Assembly (NCBI GenBank): GCA_902362375.1
Contig: CABIVS010000009.1
Coordinates: 185,117-249,116, forward strand
DNA from: Bacteroidaceae bacterium
GTDB lineage: Bacteria > Bacteroidota > Bacteroidia > Bacteroidales > Bacteroidaceae
Reading direction: 5' to 3'
Length of the DNA: 64,000 nucleotides
Shown here: one piece after another, positions 25,294 through 34,927 of the stretch
Layout of the letters: each line of letters begins with the position of its first letter
Numbering within the stretch: position 1 is the first letter of the stretch
The notes under the pieces: generated by a model
Database searches by the model: none
What the model was told of the DNA's origin: nothing
What the model saw: only the letters and a program-made list of their open reading frames with translations
Made by a program: the position numbers and the translations under genes

Positions 25294-26645
25294 TGGCACT
25301 CGGTAATGTATTTATCAAGGATGTGGACGGCAATATTCCTTACGATACCGGCTCGTCGGGCGAGAAGGTGACGGGACTGCTGTTCGACGTGTCCCTCCAG
25401 CCGACGCTTTTCACGGAGGGGTATGGTAAAACCAATGAGACCAGGCTCAAGCCTGGCGATGTCTGCTACATCACCTCGTTCAAGTCCGCCGTGAACGACT
25501 TCGGTATCATCGAACGTGTGGAGGCAACCGACGAGGAGGAGATGAATGTCAATTTCCTGCACGGCATCCCGGCATACCATATCCGTGAATTTTTCCGCAT
25601 GTCCGGCAATCCGGGCGGTTCAGGAAAACTCTACGTGATGTTCGCGGACTGTTCGGCGAACTGGGATGCGCTGGAAATCATGCAGCGTGCTGCCGGGGGT
25701 ATGATCAACCAGATAGGCATATGGACGGAACAGCCGCTGTGGAAAGCGAACGGCGCATCGGAACAATACAACCTCAATCTGGTAAAGGGGCTCAACGACG
25801 TGGCCGTGGGGCTTGCGGAGCAGAACCAGCCGCTCTCGCTCATCCTTTCCGCCAATCCTTCCAATACGGGGGCGGATACGACTGAGGGGCGTCAGATTGA
25901 CCTGAATAAAATACCTTCATGCATCTGTGAATCAAGCCGTATCAGCTGTATATTCGGCCAGGCGCATCACGAAAAGATCTCCACGATGCAGATGTGCAAC
26001 AGGAACCATACGCCCGTGGGATTTTTGGGAGCGGTTATGGGAGCCATAGCAAAGGCCAACGTGCACGAATCCATCGCATGGGTCAAGCAGTTCAATCTCT
26101 TCGCGGACGATTTCCAGGAAATAGAGTTGGGGTTCGGGGACATCAACCTCGACGAGGCAGAGGAGAACTTCCTCAGCCTGAACCGGTACGAGTCACTCTC
26201 CCCGTCACTGCTGGACGAACTCGACGATAAGGGGTATATTTTTCCCATCAAGTATGCCGGCCGCGAGAACGGGATCTACATCTCGAAAGACCAGACATGC
26301 TCACATGGGGATTTCCGTACCATTGCCCGGAACCGCACCATCAACAAGAGCCGCCGTGCCGTGCGTGCAGCCCTGCTGCCGTATGTGAACTCACCGCTGA
26401 TGGTCAATCCTTCAACCGGGTTCCTCGCCCCGTCGAAGATTACAGCTTTCAAGACACTCATCGGGGATATACTGGCCAAGATGCAGGCGGCGCAGGAAAT
26501 TTCAGGATACGCCGTCACTATCGACCCGAACCAGAACGTGTTGGTGGACGACACGCTGCGCATCTCCTATGTCCTTGTCCCGGTGGGCGTGGCCGTGAAG
26601 ATTTATGTAGAGGAAGGACTGTCATTAACCGCAAATAAGACATAG
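25293..26645 (+). CDS. Tail sheath protein (DUF2586-like)
   Basis: The 450-residue protein fits the DUF2586 sheath family by length, its position before the tube gene, and its C-terminal pattern GYAVTIDPNQNVLVDDTLRI followed by SYVLVPVGVAVKIYV, typical of sheath handshake domains. The central segment has the conserved RTINKSRRAVRAALLPYVNS. A sheath makes this a contractile-tailed (myovirus-like) phage. Confidence 0.8.
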   Translation: MALGNVFIKDVDGNIPYDTGSSGEKVTGLLFDVSLQPTLFTEGYGKTNETRLKPGDVCYITSFKSAVNDFGIIERVEATDEEEMNVNFLHGIPAYHIREFFRMSGNPGGSGKLYVMFADCSANWDALEIMQRAAGGMINQIGIWTEQPLWKANGASEQYNLNLVKGLNDVAVGLAEQNQPLSLILSANPSNTGADTTEGRQIDLNKIPSCICESSRISCIFGQAHHEKISTMQMCNRNHTPVGFLGAVMGAIAKANVHESIAWVKQFNLFADDFQEIELGFGDINLDEAEENFLSLNRYESLSPSLLDELDDKGYIFPIKYAGRENGIYISKDQTCSHGDFRTIARNRTINKSRRAVRAALLPYVNSPLMVNPSTGFLAPSKITAFKTLIGDILAKMQAAQEISGYAVTIDPNQNVLVDDTLRISYVLVPVGVAVKIYVEEGLSLTANKT

Positions 26646-26648
26646 CAT

Positions 26649-27104
26649 ATGGCAATAATCAACAATGTAGCATACTCGTGGTCGATGATAACCCTGTCAT
26701 CGACCGCCCTGGGAATCGATGAAGGTTCCACGACCCTTGAAGGCGTGTCGGCCATCAAATGGTCGAAGAAGCGCAAGGTCGAAAGTAACTACGGCATGGG
26801 AGGACGGCCGGTGTCGAGGGGGTTCGGGAACATTACCTATACGGCGAGCATCACGATGGACTATGCCACGCAACAGCTGTTGCGTTCGGTGTACGGCTCG
26901 CTGCTCGAAATCGGCGAGTTCGACCTGATTATCAGCTTTGCCAACCCGATGGCCGGCGAGGACTGGACAACGACGACCGTAACGCTCAAAGGTTGCATCT
27001 TCACGGAGGATTGTCTCGAGTCACAGCAGGATGATACCAATATCACCCATGAATTCGATCTCAACCCGTTCGATATCCAAATCGGCTCGGGTGATACAAT
27101 CTAA
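26649..27104 (+). CDS. Tail tube protein
   Basis: The 151-residue beta-rich protein follows the sheath gene by 3 nt, the standard order in contractile phages. It contains the SITMDYATQQLLRSVYGSLL and EFDLIISFANPMAGEDW segments, and its size fits a tube monomer. The assignment is from order, length and composition. Confidence 0.75.
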   Translation: MAIINNVAYSWSMITLSSTALGIDEGSTTLEGVSAIKWSKKRKVESNYGMGGRPVSRGFGNITYTASITMDYATQQLLRSVYGSLLEIGEFDLIISFANPMAGEDWTTTTVTLKGCIFTEDCLESQQDDTNITHEFDLNPFDIQIGSGDTI

Positions 27105-27110
27105 GCTGTC

Positions 27111-27602
27111 ATGGATGTAACTTTCGAGGGGAAATCTTCTACCGGAAAGAACGAATGGCTCACGCCTCCCTGCCTGCTTCGGAGGCTGGGGCCGTTCGAT
27201 TTGGATCCGTGTTCGCCCGTAAACCGCCCATGGGATACGGCGCGACATCACTATACCATTGAGGATGACGGCCTGCAACAACCCTGGTTCGGACGTGTGT
27301 TCTGCAATCCTCCCTATGACACTGCACTGATTGTCCGGTTTATCCGCAGGTGTGTCGAACACAGGAATGCCGTCGCGCTCACTTTTGCCCGCACGGACAC
27401 GCGCCTGTTCCACGAACTGATATTCCCAAACGCCGATTCAATACTCTTTATCAAGGGACGGCTCAGTTTTTACCATGTTACGGGGGAACAGGGTGGTACG
27501 GCCGGAGCGCCGTCATGCCTGATCGCCTTCAACAAAGAAAATACCGCGGTTCTGGAAACATGCGGTATCGACGGGAAGTTGGTGAAGCCACGACTTCAAT
27601 AG
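27111..27602 (+). CDS. Phage DNA N6-adenine methyltransferase (Dam-like)
   Basis: The 163-residue protein carries the phage Dam pattern: SSTGKNEWLTPP near the start, FDLDPCSPVNRPW, and the catalytic motif IV NPPYDTALIV (about residues 64-73). It transfers a methyl group from S-adenosylmethionine to adenine and may protect phage DNA from host restriction. It sits between the tube and tail-chaperone genes, next to the leftward defence module. No restriction partner is present. Confidence 0.85.
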   Translation: MDVTFEGKSSTGKNEWLTPPCLLRRLGPFDLDPCSPVNRPWDTARHHYTIEDDGLQQPWFGRVFCNPPYDTALIVRFIRRCVEHRNAVALTFARTDTRLFHELIFPNADSILFIKGRLSFYHVTGEQGGTAGAPSCLIAFNKENTAVLETCGIDGKLVKPRLQ

Positions 27603-27628
27603 TCAACCATAAATTTGTTACATAATAA

Positions 27629-27669
27629 CCCGTCTGTTTGCCGGATATTGACCTTGGCTGACAGACGGG
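27629..27669. terminator. Hairpin between dam-like gene and metallophosphoesterase
   Basis: CCCGTCTG (27629-27636) and CAGACGGG (27662-27669) pair across a 25-nt loop between convergent genes, with ATTT following rightward. It probably ends transcription of the leftward cargo operon and may attenuate the virion transcript. Confidence 0.5.
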
Positions 27670-27686
27670 ATTTATGTATGGCAGAC

Positions 27687-28451
27687 TTAAATCGAAATAT
27701 GCGCTTCCTTATCGAATGACGTATGCTCGTTACTGAACACATAGCCCAACTGGTTGCATATGCACCGGGTGTTTCCGATGACCTTATTGATATTGCGGTG
27801 CGAGTGGCCATATATCCAGTATTCAATCGGGCTGTCTGCAATGAAACCGCCAAGCTCCACGGTAAATGCCCCATTGAGCGGACTGCCCTTGAACTCCGGC
27901 GCCATCAGTTCGAATGACGGTACATGATGAGTGGCGACAATGAGATGTCTGGCAGTACTTTGTTTTACGCTCTGTTCCAGAAAACGGAAACAGCGCGAAT
28001 GTTCGTCATTGAACCTTGTCCAGTCCAGCGGTTCGCTGCCGTAACGCATCCTGCGGAAATCTGTGATGGCTGCCTCAGTTTCATAGGCATCCTGCAACAG
28101 GATATGTGACCACAGTGTGGTAGCGATCAATTCTATATCGTTACCCAATGGGATAACGGCATTATAGTGGCAGGTGATGTTTTCCCTGATTTTGAGCGAC
28201 CAGCCGTTATACAGCTTGTCTATGTCGAACATCTTGTAAAACTCGTGGTTTCCGGGAACCACGATGACCCGGCTGTAATTTCCGGAAGCCCAGTCCCAGA
28301 ACGGATGTCTGGAGTAGTTCTCATCTCCGATATATCCTATATCTCCGGCAAGGACAAGCACTTCTCCGGCAACAGCCAGCGGGTTGTGCTTCAAAAAACT
28401 GCTGTTCTCCCGAAACTCGAGATGCAGGTCGGATGCGTATTGGATTCTCAT
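27687..28451 (-). CDS. Metallophosphoesterase of the cargo defence-like module
   Basis: The 254-residue protein has all calcineurin-type motifs: DLH (residues 8-10), AGDIG (about 35-39), PGNHEFY (about 66-72), ATHHVP (about 174-179) and YGHSHRN (about 214-220). These bind two metal ions for phosphoester hydrolysis. It overlaps the nucleotidyltransferase gene by 4 nt. Together with that pair it makes a three-gene unit in which the esterase could reverse or modify a nucleotidyl or RNA product; that is inference. Confidence 0.85.
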   Translation of the reverse strand: MRIQYASDLHLEFRENSSFLKHNPLAVAGEVLVLAGDIGYIGDENYSRHPFWDWASGNYSRVIVVPGNHEFYKMFDIDKLYNGWSLKIRENITCHYNAVIPLGNDIELIATTLWSHILLQDAYETEAAITDFRRMRYGSEPLDWTRFNDEHSRCFRFLEQSVKQSTARHLIVATHHVPSFELMAPEFKGSPLNGAFTVELGGFIADSPIEYWIYGHSHRNINKVIGNTRCICNQLGYVFSNEHTSFDKEAHISI

Positions 28452-29230
28452 TGTTGTGTTATGAAATTGGCTTCAAGTTGTTCCAATAACTGTTCTCCGG
28501 AAATGCTTTTAAGTCCTGCCGATTTGAAAAAATCAGAGTTTGGCACTTCTTCTTTGACAGCCAGGCAAAACCTGTCAACATCTTGTTTAAGCGAATCAGG
28601 AACTTCGTAGGTGTCGGCAGGAGCAAGCATGGCAACCAGCCGGAATACATCTTTCTTGTGCTTGACGATATGTTTGCTGTCCACTTGTTCTCCATTGCTT
28701 TTCCGCTCGGTCATTTCTAAATAGGCCCTGCATTTCAGACAGATAAGACTTTCAATGTTCGCAATATGTACGCCCTCCTCCAACGTGCTGTGTTCAATGG
28801 TATAATAATAATAGTCATCATCCATCAAAATGGCTGACAGACTTGACAGGTCATCATCAACCGGAATGGGGGTAATGTGGGCATCGTCCGGGAATTTGAC
28901 AACCCCGATATTTCGTGAAAAGAGTTCTATCTGATACGGGAAATCCGGATTTCCCGGTTCCTTGAACCTGTAATATTCATGCCTGCATTCCCCGTTCCCG
29001 GTTCCCTTATTCCTTTGTCTGTACCCTGCGGTTTTTACAAACTCCCAGAATTTTGCAGCAAAATCCGAAGACAGCGCCTCCACAATCAGTATAATGTCTA
29101 TGTCCTTGGTCGCCCTTGGAGTTTGTGCATATATTTCTTCATGCATTTCACAGGCAGTACCACCTATGATGACATAGTTTCCTTCATATCCGGTGAAAAA
29201 CTCCCTGAATTTATCAATTCCTCTTACCAT
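28448..29230 (-). CDS. AbiEii-like nucleotidyltransferase (putative toxin)
   Basis: The 260-residue protein has the nucleotidyltransferase core: YVIIGGTACEMHEEI (about residues 20-34) and the metal-binding TKDIDIILIV (about 42-51), followed by IANIESLICLKCRAYLEM and a helical KHKKDVFRLVAML. This resembles AbiEii/MenT toxins, which nucleotidylate targets such as tRNA. It overlaps the upstream AbiEi-like gene by 7 nt and the esterase by 4 nt. The DID motif suggests an active enzyme. Confidence 0.7.
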   Translation of the reverse strand: MVRGIDKFREFFTGYEGNYVIIGGTACEMHEEIYAQTPRATKDIDIILIVEALSSDFAAKFWEFVKTAGYRQRNKGTGNGECRHEYYRFKEPGNPDFPYQIELFSRNIGVVKFPDDAHITPIPVDDDLSSLSAILMDDDYYYYTIEHSTLEEGVHIANIESLICLKCRAYLEMTERKSNGEQVDSKHIVKHKKDVFRLVAMLAPADTYEVPDSLKQDVDRFCLAVKEEVPNSDFFKSAGLKSISGEQLLEQLEANFITQQ

Positions 29231-30207
29231 ATCATATTATTTATCATAGTTTCCAATTCTATTTGAATGCGTTCATCATCCATATCCTTCATGGCCAGAA
29301 ATAAAGACAATTTGTCTACAATGCCGTTTTTTGAGAAAAAACATGGATTGTAACGCCATATCTCTATGCGGGTCTCGCCATATTCCTTGTCTGTCCGGAT
29401 TTGCAACCGTCGAGCTTCTTCTTTTGCAATGGCATAAGTGTCATTTTTTTCCTTGTTCAGCATTGAATATTCCGACAAGGCATTTACTCCACTAATACAA
29501 AATACTTCATCAGGCAGACTATCGGTATATACAATCCGCTCGATGGGGTTCGCCAGGAACGGCAACATCCTGTCCCATAATTCACGCTTTTTGAACTGAA
29601 ATATCATACTCTTTGTCTTGCCGCCGGATAAAGCGATAACTTCTTTATCTTTCAGCCATCTGACCGCCCGGTTTACATTGGCATACGACACGTTGAAAAG
29701 ATCTGCAATATCATAAGTTCCTTTCCCTTCGAGAGACTTTACTTCAAGATGATAAAGGATTATGCATTGGGCAATTGCAGGAATCTGCGTTTCTTCACCT
29801 CCCCCGATATTATTTTTATGCGGTTTCAAATCTATCAACAAATCCGGTATGAACATTTGCTTTTGCGGTATGATGAAATTTACACGATGTCTGACAAGAC
29901 GCCGTACATTATAGGCCGCCACTGTACGCAATACAAATATTACCGGGCATTGGGCTTTTCGCTCAACCAGTTCTTTTTGTTTCCGCATCTGCCCCGGAGT
30001 ATATGCAGAACTGTCTGCACTATACAGAAGAACTACGTCATGCCCCAACAAGTTAGCCGTACAAAATGTATAACCGGCAGTAATATTGGCTGGGAATGTA
30101 TGCAAGACATCCTTTTCGACCGGCCTGATGTCCGCCCTCAAATCAAGCAATTCAGCGATGTACCGGCTTGTCACATCTATAAAATCATCTATTTTGCACA
30201 TAATCAT
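29224..30207 (-). CDS. AbiEi-like winged-helix regulator (putative antitoxin)
   Basis: The 327-residue protein has an N-terminal 150-residue domain of unknown fold (PVIFVLRTVAAYNVRRLV), a winged helix-turn-helix (about 165-210, TYDIADLFNVSYANVNRAVR) and a C-terminal domain with SGVNALSEYSML, which recalls AbiEi family proteins. AbiEi binds DNA and represses its own operon while neutralising AbiEii. A second start at 30201 is possible. It is the first gene of the three-gene leftward cargo unit, behind a clear -7 box. Confidence 0.6.
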   Translation of the reverse strand: MIMCKIDDFIDVTSRYIAELLDLRADIRPVEKDVLHTFPANITAGYTFCTANLLGHDVVLLYSADSSAYTPGQMRKQKELVERKAQCPVIFVLRTVAAYNVRRLVRHRVNFIIPQKQMFIPDLLIDLKPHKNNIGGGEETQIPAIAQCIILYHLEVKSLEGKGTYDIADLFNVSYANVNRAVRWLKDKEVIALSGGKTKSMIFQFKKRELWDRMLPFLANPIERIVYTDSLPDEVFCISGVNALSEYSMLNKEKNDTYAIAKEEARRLQIRTDKEYGETRIEIWRYNPCFFSKNGIVDKLSLFLAMKDMDDERIQIELETMINNMIW

Positions 30208-30224
30208 TTATGTTTGAGAATATG

Positions 30225-30232
30225 CAAAATTA
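30225..30232 (-). promoter_or_regulatory. -7 box of the AbiE-like cargo operon
   Basis: Leftward TAATTTTG fits the TAnnTTTG -7 box and ends 17 nt upstream of the AbiEi-like start, within an AT-rich stretch foreign to the surrounding virion genes. The cargo therefore seems to have its own promoter. Confidence 0.5.
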
Positions 30233-30425
30233 ACGATTATATACTATATATCAAAGAAATATATGAAATATATTCAGCGAAATTTCCTTTAAAGACTGAT
30301 CTGGGAATATCAGGAGCAAAGAAGTTTTTTGTATAACATATGGATTACAAGTGAATAAGAACCGTGTCTTCAACCTTTCCACGATTCTTTGTCCTACTCT
30401 TTCGGTGAATCAAAACAAATTCGAT

Positions 30426-30782
30426 ATGGACGAAAAAATGCTTTCATTGGAACAGGAGATCAAGATCAAGGAAAAAGCCCTCAAACTGAAAGAGGAGAAG
30501 AAACTCCGCAAGATTTGTCCGATGGTCGTTTTCGGAGACACCGCAAACGGCGAGAAAGAGATTTATGTGGCCTACATGTCCGAACCGAGCTTTCCGCAGT
30601 TCAGCAAATTCATGGCCGCTTCCAAAAAGGACGAGGTAATCGCCATGCGCACGTTGGCCCGCGACTGCTTCGTGGACGGAGATAAGGAACTCGTGGACGA
30701 CGAGTCGCTCTTCCTGTTCGGTCTGATGGGACAGCTTTCCGAGCTGATCACCACCCGCCAGAGTGTCCTGGTAAACTTATAA
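30426..30782 (+). CDS. Tail assembly chaperone-like protein, 118 aa
   Basis: The ATG at 30426 (MDEKMLSLEQEIKIKEKAL) is chosen over a GTG at 30351. The protein has a charged helical start, then a globular domain. Its place directly before a short frame and the tape measure gene is that of tail assembly chaperones. In many phages the next frame is reached by a -1 shift, but no standard slippery heptamer is visible before this stop. Confidence 0.65.
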   Translation: MDEKMLSLEQEIKIKEKALKLKEEKKLRKICPMVVFGDTANGEKEIYVAYMSEPSFPQFSKFMAASKKDEVIAMRTLARDCFVDGDKELVDDESLFLFGLMGQLSELITTRQSVLVNL

Positions 30783-30793
30783 GCCGGTGGGTA

Positions 30794-30979
30794 GTGACCG
30801 ACGAGCAGCGCATCCGCCAGCGGATGATCTATGTCCGCCACTACTTTCCCGGCGTCAACCTCGACACGATTTCCGACGAGGAGTTCGCGATGCTTTCCGA
30901 AGAGGCGTTGTGGCTGCACGAGCAGATGCTCATCAGCCGTATGCCCGTTCCGATGTCATTGCCGGAGAGGACTCCTTGA
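30794..30979 (+). CDS. Second tail-chaperone-like frame, 61 aa
   Basis: A GTG at 30794 opens a 61-codon frame (MTDEQRIRQRMIYVRHYFPG) 12 nt after the first chaperone gene and before the tape measure gene. It is in the -1 frame relative to that gene and is open back to 30686. Either independent GTG initiation or an atypical frameshift could produce it. Confidence 0.5.
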   Translation: MTDEQRIRQRMIYVRHYFPGVNLDTISDEEFAMLSEEALWLHEQMLISRMPVPMSLPERTP

Positions 30980-31072
30980 CCTGCCGCCGTAAGCTTCCGG
31001 TTTGCGGCGGCCTTCGTTTCATAATCTCCGCCCTTGCGGAAAGACTATTCTTTTAACGCAGTACCCATTACC

Positions 31073-34000
31073 ATGGCTCAGGAACAGAACTATCAGGTCA
31101 ACTACTCCATCAACGTGGATGCCTCTCAGGGCACCAAGCAGGTTATCGCCTTCGGTGAGGCGGTAGGCAAGCTGGTACAGGCGAAAGCGTCCCTGACTCC
31201 GGCCGTCACGAACATCAAGAATATGATGGACGAGATAGACCGCGTGTTCCGCACCAAGAACGGCAAGAAACGTAATTTCGATTACCGCCTGACCATCGAT
31301 ACGAAAAAAAGCGAAGAGAAGCTGGAACGTATCAAGGGGTTACTCACGGATATTTCCACGCTTTCCAAAGGCATCAGCCTGACCATCAATGCCGGTCAGG
31401 CTTTGGACAGCAAGAAAATCAAGGCCAACGCCAAAAGCCTTTACGAGAAAAAGGCTGCCGAGATGCGCAAAGCGGAGATCGAAAAGAATGCCGCCTCGTC
31501 CGTTGGCACGATGGCAGACGCGCAGAAACGCATTACCAAAGCCATCGGGAAAATCAACTCCGCCCTGGTTTCCATGGAACGTGACCGGGAACTGCAAATC
31601 AAGACCGGGACGGCGGAAAACAGGTTGCAGCAGATACTTTCCCTATTGGGTCGTATCAAAAGTGCTTCTGTCATTTCTTTCAACATGCAGGGAGGCATAC
31701 CATCCGAAGGACTCACACCTTCCGTTCCGGTGCCATATGCTCCGCAGGCCTTCGTAATGCCCGAAAAGGCCCGGCAAAAACTGATGGAACGGCTTTATGC
31801 AGGACAGCAGCTGCATCGCCAGAAACTGGTCCACGCGGAGGAGCTCTTTACCGCAGACCAGCGCCGTAAGGCGGCTCTGGCAGAAACCGCCGCGGCGGAA
31901 AAGCGGCGTGCCGATGAAGCGCGGGCTAAAGAACGGGAGTGCAAGAATGCCGCCCGTGCTGCGGAGAAAATACGCCGGCAGGCAGAACAGGCACGCCGTA
32001 AGGCAGAAACGGAACGTATAAAGGCCGAGCAGGCTGCAAGACGGCAGGAACAGCGCAATGCGATGCAGTCCGTCAGGCTCATGCAGCGGGAACATACTGC
32101 AGCCGGTACGCTCTACCGCAGTAAACGCCGTGCCGCCATCAACCGTATCCAGTATTCGAAAGCGCCGTCACTCAGGAACCTCCCGTTCGCTTCGATGCTC
32201 AATGCCTATATGGGTTACAGCCTGATCCGTTCGGAACTGACGAAGGCCATCGACTATTCCAACATCATGGAATCGGCACATTCCATCCTCCGTGTGGCGG
32301 ACAGCGACCTCAAGACATTCGAGACCCGTTTTGACAGTATGGCCCGTCATGTCCGTAAAATCGGCATCGACACGAAATACACAGCCGTGGAGATTGCCGG
32401 TGCCGTCAAATACCTGTCGATGGCGGGCATGAATATCGAGACAATCAACAAGTCCATCCGCCCGATCACGAACCTGGCACTTATCGGTGACAACGACGTG
32501 TCGTATATCGCCGACCTGGCCACGAACATCATGGCCGGTTATGATATCCATAACGACAGCATGGACAGCGTGGCGGACATTATCTCCTCCACCATTTCCC
32601 GCTCGAATGTGAATATCGTGGAGATGGCGGAGTCATACAAGATGGCTGCCGGTTACCTGCGTATGGCGGGCGTGGACTTCACGGAAAGCAGTGCCGCCAT
32701 CGGTCTTTTGGGCAATATGGGTCTGAAGGGAACGCTGGCGGGAACCTCGTTGCGTGCTCTTTCCACACGTTTTGCCAAACCTACCAAGGAGGCACAGGAA
32801 GTTCTGGACCGCCTGGGCATCCGGTTCACGGAAATGCGCGACATCGAGGGGGTGCAGGTCGAGAAACTCCGTCCTATAGCGGACATTTTCGAGGAATTGA
32901 ACAAGAAGGGCGCGTCGATGGCGGATGTCCAGGCAATCTTCGGGAAAATTGGCGGTAACGCGGCGATGATGTTCCTGAAGAACTACGACAAACTACGAGA
33001 ACTGACTTCATATAACCGGGGGTCCCAGGGCGTTTCCTCAGAACTGGCATTGGTAAAGCAGAATACGACCAAGGGATTGTGGGCGCAGGTGACCTCCCAG
33101 CTGACCGAAGGGTTCATGCAGGCATACGAGGTGTTGGAACCCTCTATCCGCACTGTGCTCCGCACTTTTCTGGCAAAGTTCAAGGCTCCGGAATTTACCC
33201 GTGGCCTGGTGTCCATCGGGAATGCCTTGTTGGACATCTTCACCGTGATCGGCAATATCGGCGCATGGGTGACCCGCAATTTCCATTGGATAGAACCGCT
33301 TGTCTTTACAGGCGTTGTCGCGACCCGGCTGTTCAAGGTGGCGGGAGCCCTGACGAATATCGGCATCGCCATGGGGTTTATCGGCAAACAGTCTGCGGCC
33401 ACGACATCAATCAGTGTCGTGCAGGGGCTGCTGGGGGCGGGTGGTATCGGTAAGGTTTCGTTTGCCCAGAAGCGGGCCATCGTGTCGGCCATGCAGTCCG
33501 CAGGCGTGGCGGGACGGGGAGCGATGAACCGCGCCTTGATGGCCGGGGGCGGTGTCATCGGAGCCAAAGGAGTCCTGCAGTCGCTGTTTGCCACACAGGT
33601 GGCTACCGGCAGCGGACTGACCGGTGCTGCCGCCTCGTTGAGTGCCATCAGTACAGGCGCGGTTGCCGCCACGGCAGGTATAGCCGCATTGGTCGGGACT
33701 TTGGGATGGGTGGCTTACAAGACCTGGAAGATAAAGGAGGCGAAGGATGCCGTACTGGAAGAGATCGAATCGAACCGCAAGTACCGTTATCCGTCCATAG
33801 AGGCACTTTACTCCTCCCTGAGCGAGACCTATAACATGGCTGTCAAGACAAAGCGTGCCGTGGACGAGGTCGTTGCCGGCAAAAGTATCGAAGAGGCTTC
33901 GGGACATAAAATCGGAGCCTTCACATCCAACTGGTGGGCCGGGTTCTTGGGGGAATTTGCCATCGCTTCATCTGAGGGGATGGTATCGCGAGACCATGTG

Positions 34001-34915
34001 TATAACATGGACAAAGCCCGTCAGGATGACATAAGGGATGCGCTTGTCACCCTTGCCAAACGCGACAGCCAGACACGTATCGATGCCGCGTACGCCGAGT
34101 TCGGGAAGATGGGTACGGTATTGGAAGTGGACGCTTTCCTCAAGACGGTAAAGGAGCGTTTCGGGCAACAGGAGAAGGATCTCGACAAGTCTTTGTGGCG
34201 TATGCAGGATGGCAAGGCCGTCTATGTGAATGATATCGGGGACAGGTCGGAAGCGGTTGCCGCCCGCACATACGACTATGCCCGGTACATGAACACGCAG
34301 ACCGTTCCGGAGATTGTGCGTGCCGCCACCGCTTATCGGAATGCCATATCGAGTGCCGCCAATGCGCATGAGCTGATGCGTAAGGGAGGGTTCGACTTTG
34401 ACCAGTTCAGGGCCTGGGGATTCGAGCAGGACGAAAACGGGCTATGGAAACAGCGGGCACTGGGGCAGAACGCCACCGATGCGCAGCGTATAGACAACAT
34501 CGCGCATCGCAAGCTGGCACATACGACACTCGTGAAGTTCTTTTCATCGCTCCGGCAGACTTTCGGAGGTTCGGCGGAGGCAGCCGAGAACATCCTCCGC
34601 GTGGCGGGCTTCACTCCCGACCAGTACGGCAACGAACCGGATTCCAACGATACACGTCCGTTTGCTGCCAACCCGATTACCAACACGCATCTGGATGACG
34701 GAGGGGCCGGCGGCAACTATTCCGGCACGGGGCGGTTGTCCTCGGCGGCACCTAAACAGGTCATCGTGAACATAGAGAGCCTGCTCAGTGTCAGGACCAT
34801 CGACCTGATGAAGTCGAAGGAGGGGCAGACGGAAGAGATACAGAACCTGAAAGAACAACTGGCACAGGCGCTCATCGATGTCGTGCATGACTTCGATGCC
34901 TCCTGGAACGCATAA
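31073..34915 (+). CDS. Tail tape measure protein (TP901 type)
   Basis: The ATG at 31073 (MAQEQNYQVNYSINV) is chosen over a TTG at 31034. The 1280-residue protein has a charged Ala/Glu/Arg coiled coil at about 270-335, the TP901 core at about 430-610 (YTAVEIAGAVKYLSMAGMNI, SNVNIVEMAESYKMAAGYLR) and hydrophobic helices at about 720-900. The tape measure sets tail length and helps DNA ejection. It is the longest gene of the tail cluster apart from the fibre. Confidence 0.9.
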   Translation: MAQEQNYQVNYSINVDASQGTKQVIAFGEAVGKLVQAKASLTPAVTNIKNMMDEIDRVFRTKNGKKRNFDYRLTIDTKKSEEKLERIKGLLTDISTLSKGISLTINAGQALDSKKIKANAKSLYEKKAAEMRKAEIEKNAASSVGTMADAQKRITKAIGKINSALVSMERDRELQIKTGTAENRLQQILSLLGRIKSASVISFNMQGGIPSEGLTPSVPVPYAPQAFVMPEKARQKLMERLYAGQQLHRQKLVHAEELFTADQRRKAALAETAAAEKRRADEARAKERECKNAARAAEKIRRQAEQARRKAETERIKAEQAARRQEQRNAMQSVRLMQREHTAAGTLYRSKRRAAINRIQYSKAPSLRNLPFASMLNAYMGYSLIRSELTKAIDYSNIMESAHSILRVADSDLKTFETRFDSMARHVRKIGIDTKYTAVEIAGAVKYLSMAGMNIETINKSIRPITNLALIGDNDVSYIADLATNIMAGYDIHNDSMDSVADIISSTISRSNVNIVEMAESYKMAAGYLRMAGVDFTESSAAIGLLGNMGLKGTLAGTSLRALSTRFAKPTKEAQEVLDRLGIRFTEMRDIEGVQVEKLRPIADIFEELNKKGASMADVQAIFGKIGGNAAMMFLKNYDKLRELTSYNRGSQGVSSELALVKQNTTKGLWAQVTSQLTEGFMQAYEVLEPSIRTVLRTFLAKFKAPEFTRGLVSIGNALLDIFTVIGNIGAWVTRNFHWIEPLVFTGVVATRLFKVAGALTNIGIAMGFIGKQSAATTSISVVQGLLGAGGIGKVSFAQKRAIVSAMQSAGVAGRGAMNRALMAGGGVIGAKGVLQSLFATQVATGSGLTGAAASLSAISTGAVAATAGIAALVGTLGWVAYKTWKIKEAKDAVLEEIESNRKYRYPSIEALYSSLSETYNMAVKTKRAVDEVVAGKSIEEASGHKIGAFTSNWWAGFLGEFAIASSEGMVSRDHVYNMDKARQDDIRDALVTLAKRDSQTRIDAAYAEFGKMGTVLEVDAFLKTVKERFGQQEKDLDKSLWRMQDGKAVYVNDIGDRSEAVAARTYDYARYMNTQTVPEIVRAATAYRNAISSAANAHELMRKGGFDFDQFRAWGFEQDENGLWKQRALGQNATDAQRIDNIAHRKLAHTTLVKFFSSLRQTFGGSAEAAENILRVAGFTPDQYGNEPDSNDTRPFAANPITNTHLDDGGAGGNYSGTGRLSSAAPKQVIVNIESLLSVRTIDLMKSKEGQTEEIQNLKEQLAQALIDVVHDFDASWNA

Positions 34916-34927
34916 AATGAAAGGATT

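Noticed and set aside
30700..30800. Classical tail-chaperone -1 frameshift
   Set aside because: The second frame is in the -1 register, but no standard X-XXY-YYZ heptamer occurs between 30686 and the stop at 30782, so I annotate a GTG start and leave the question open.
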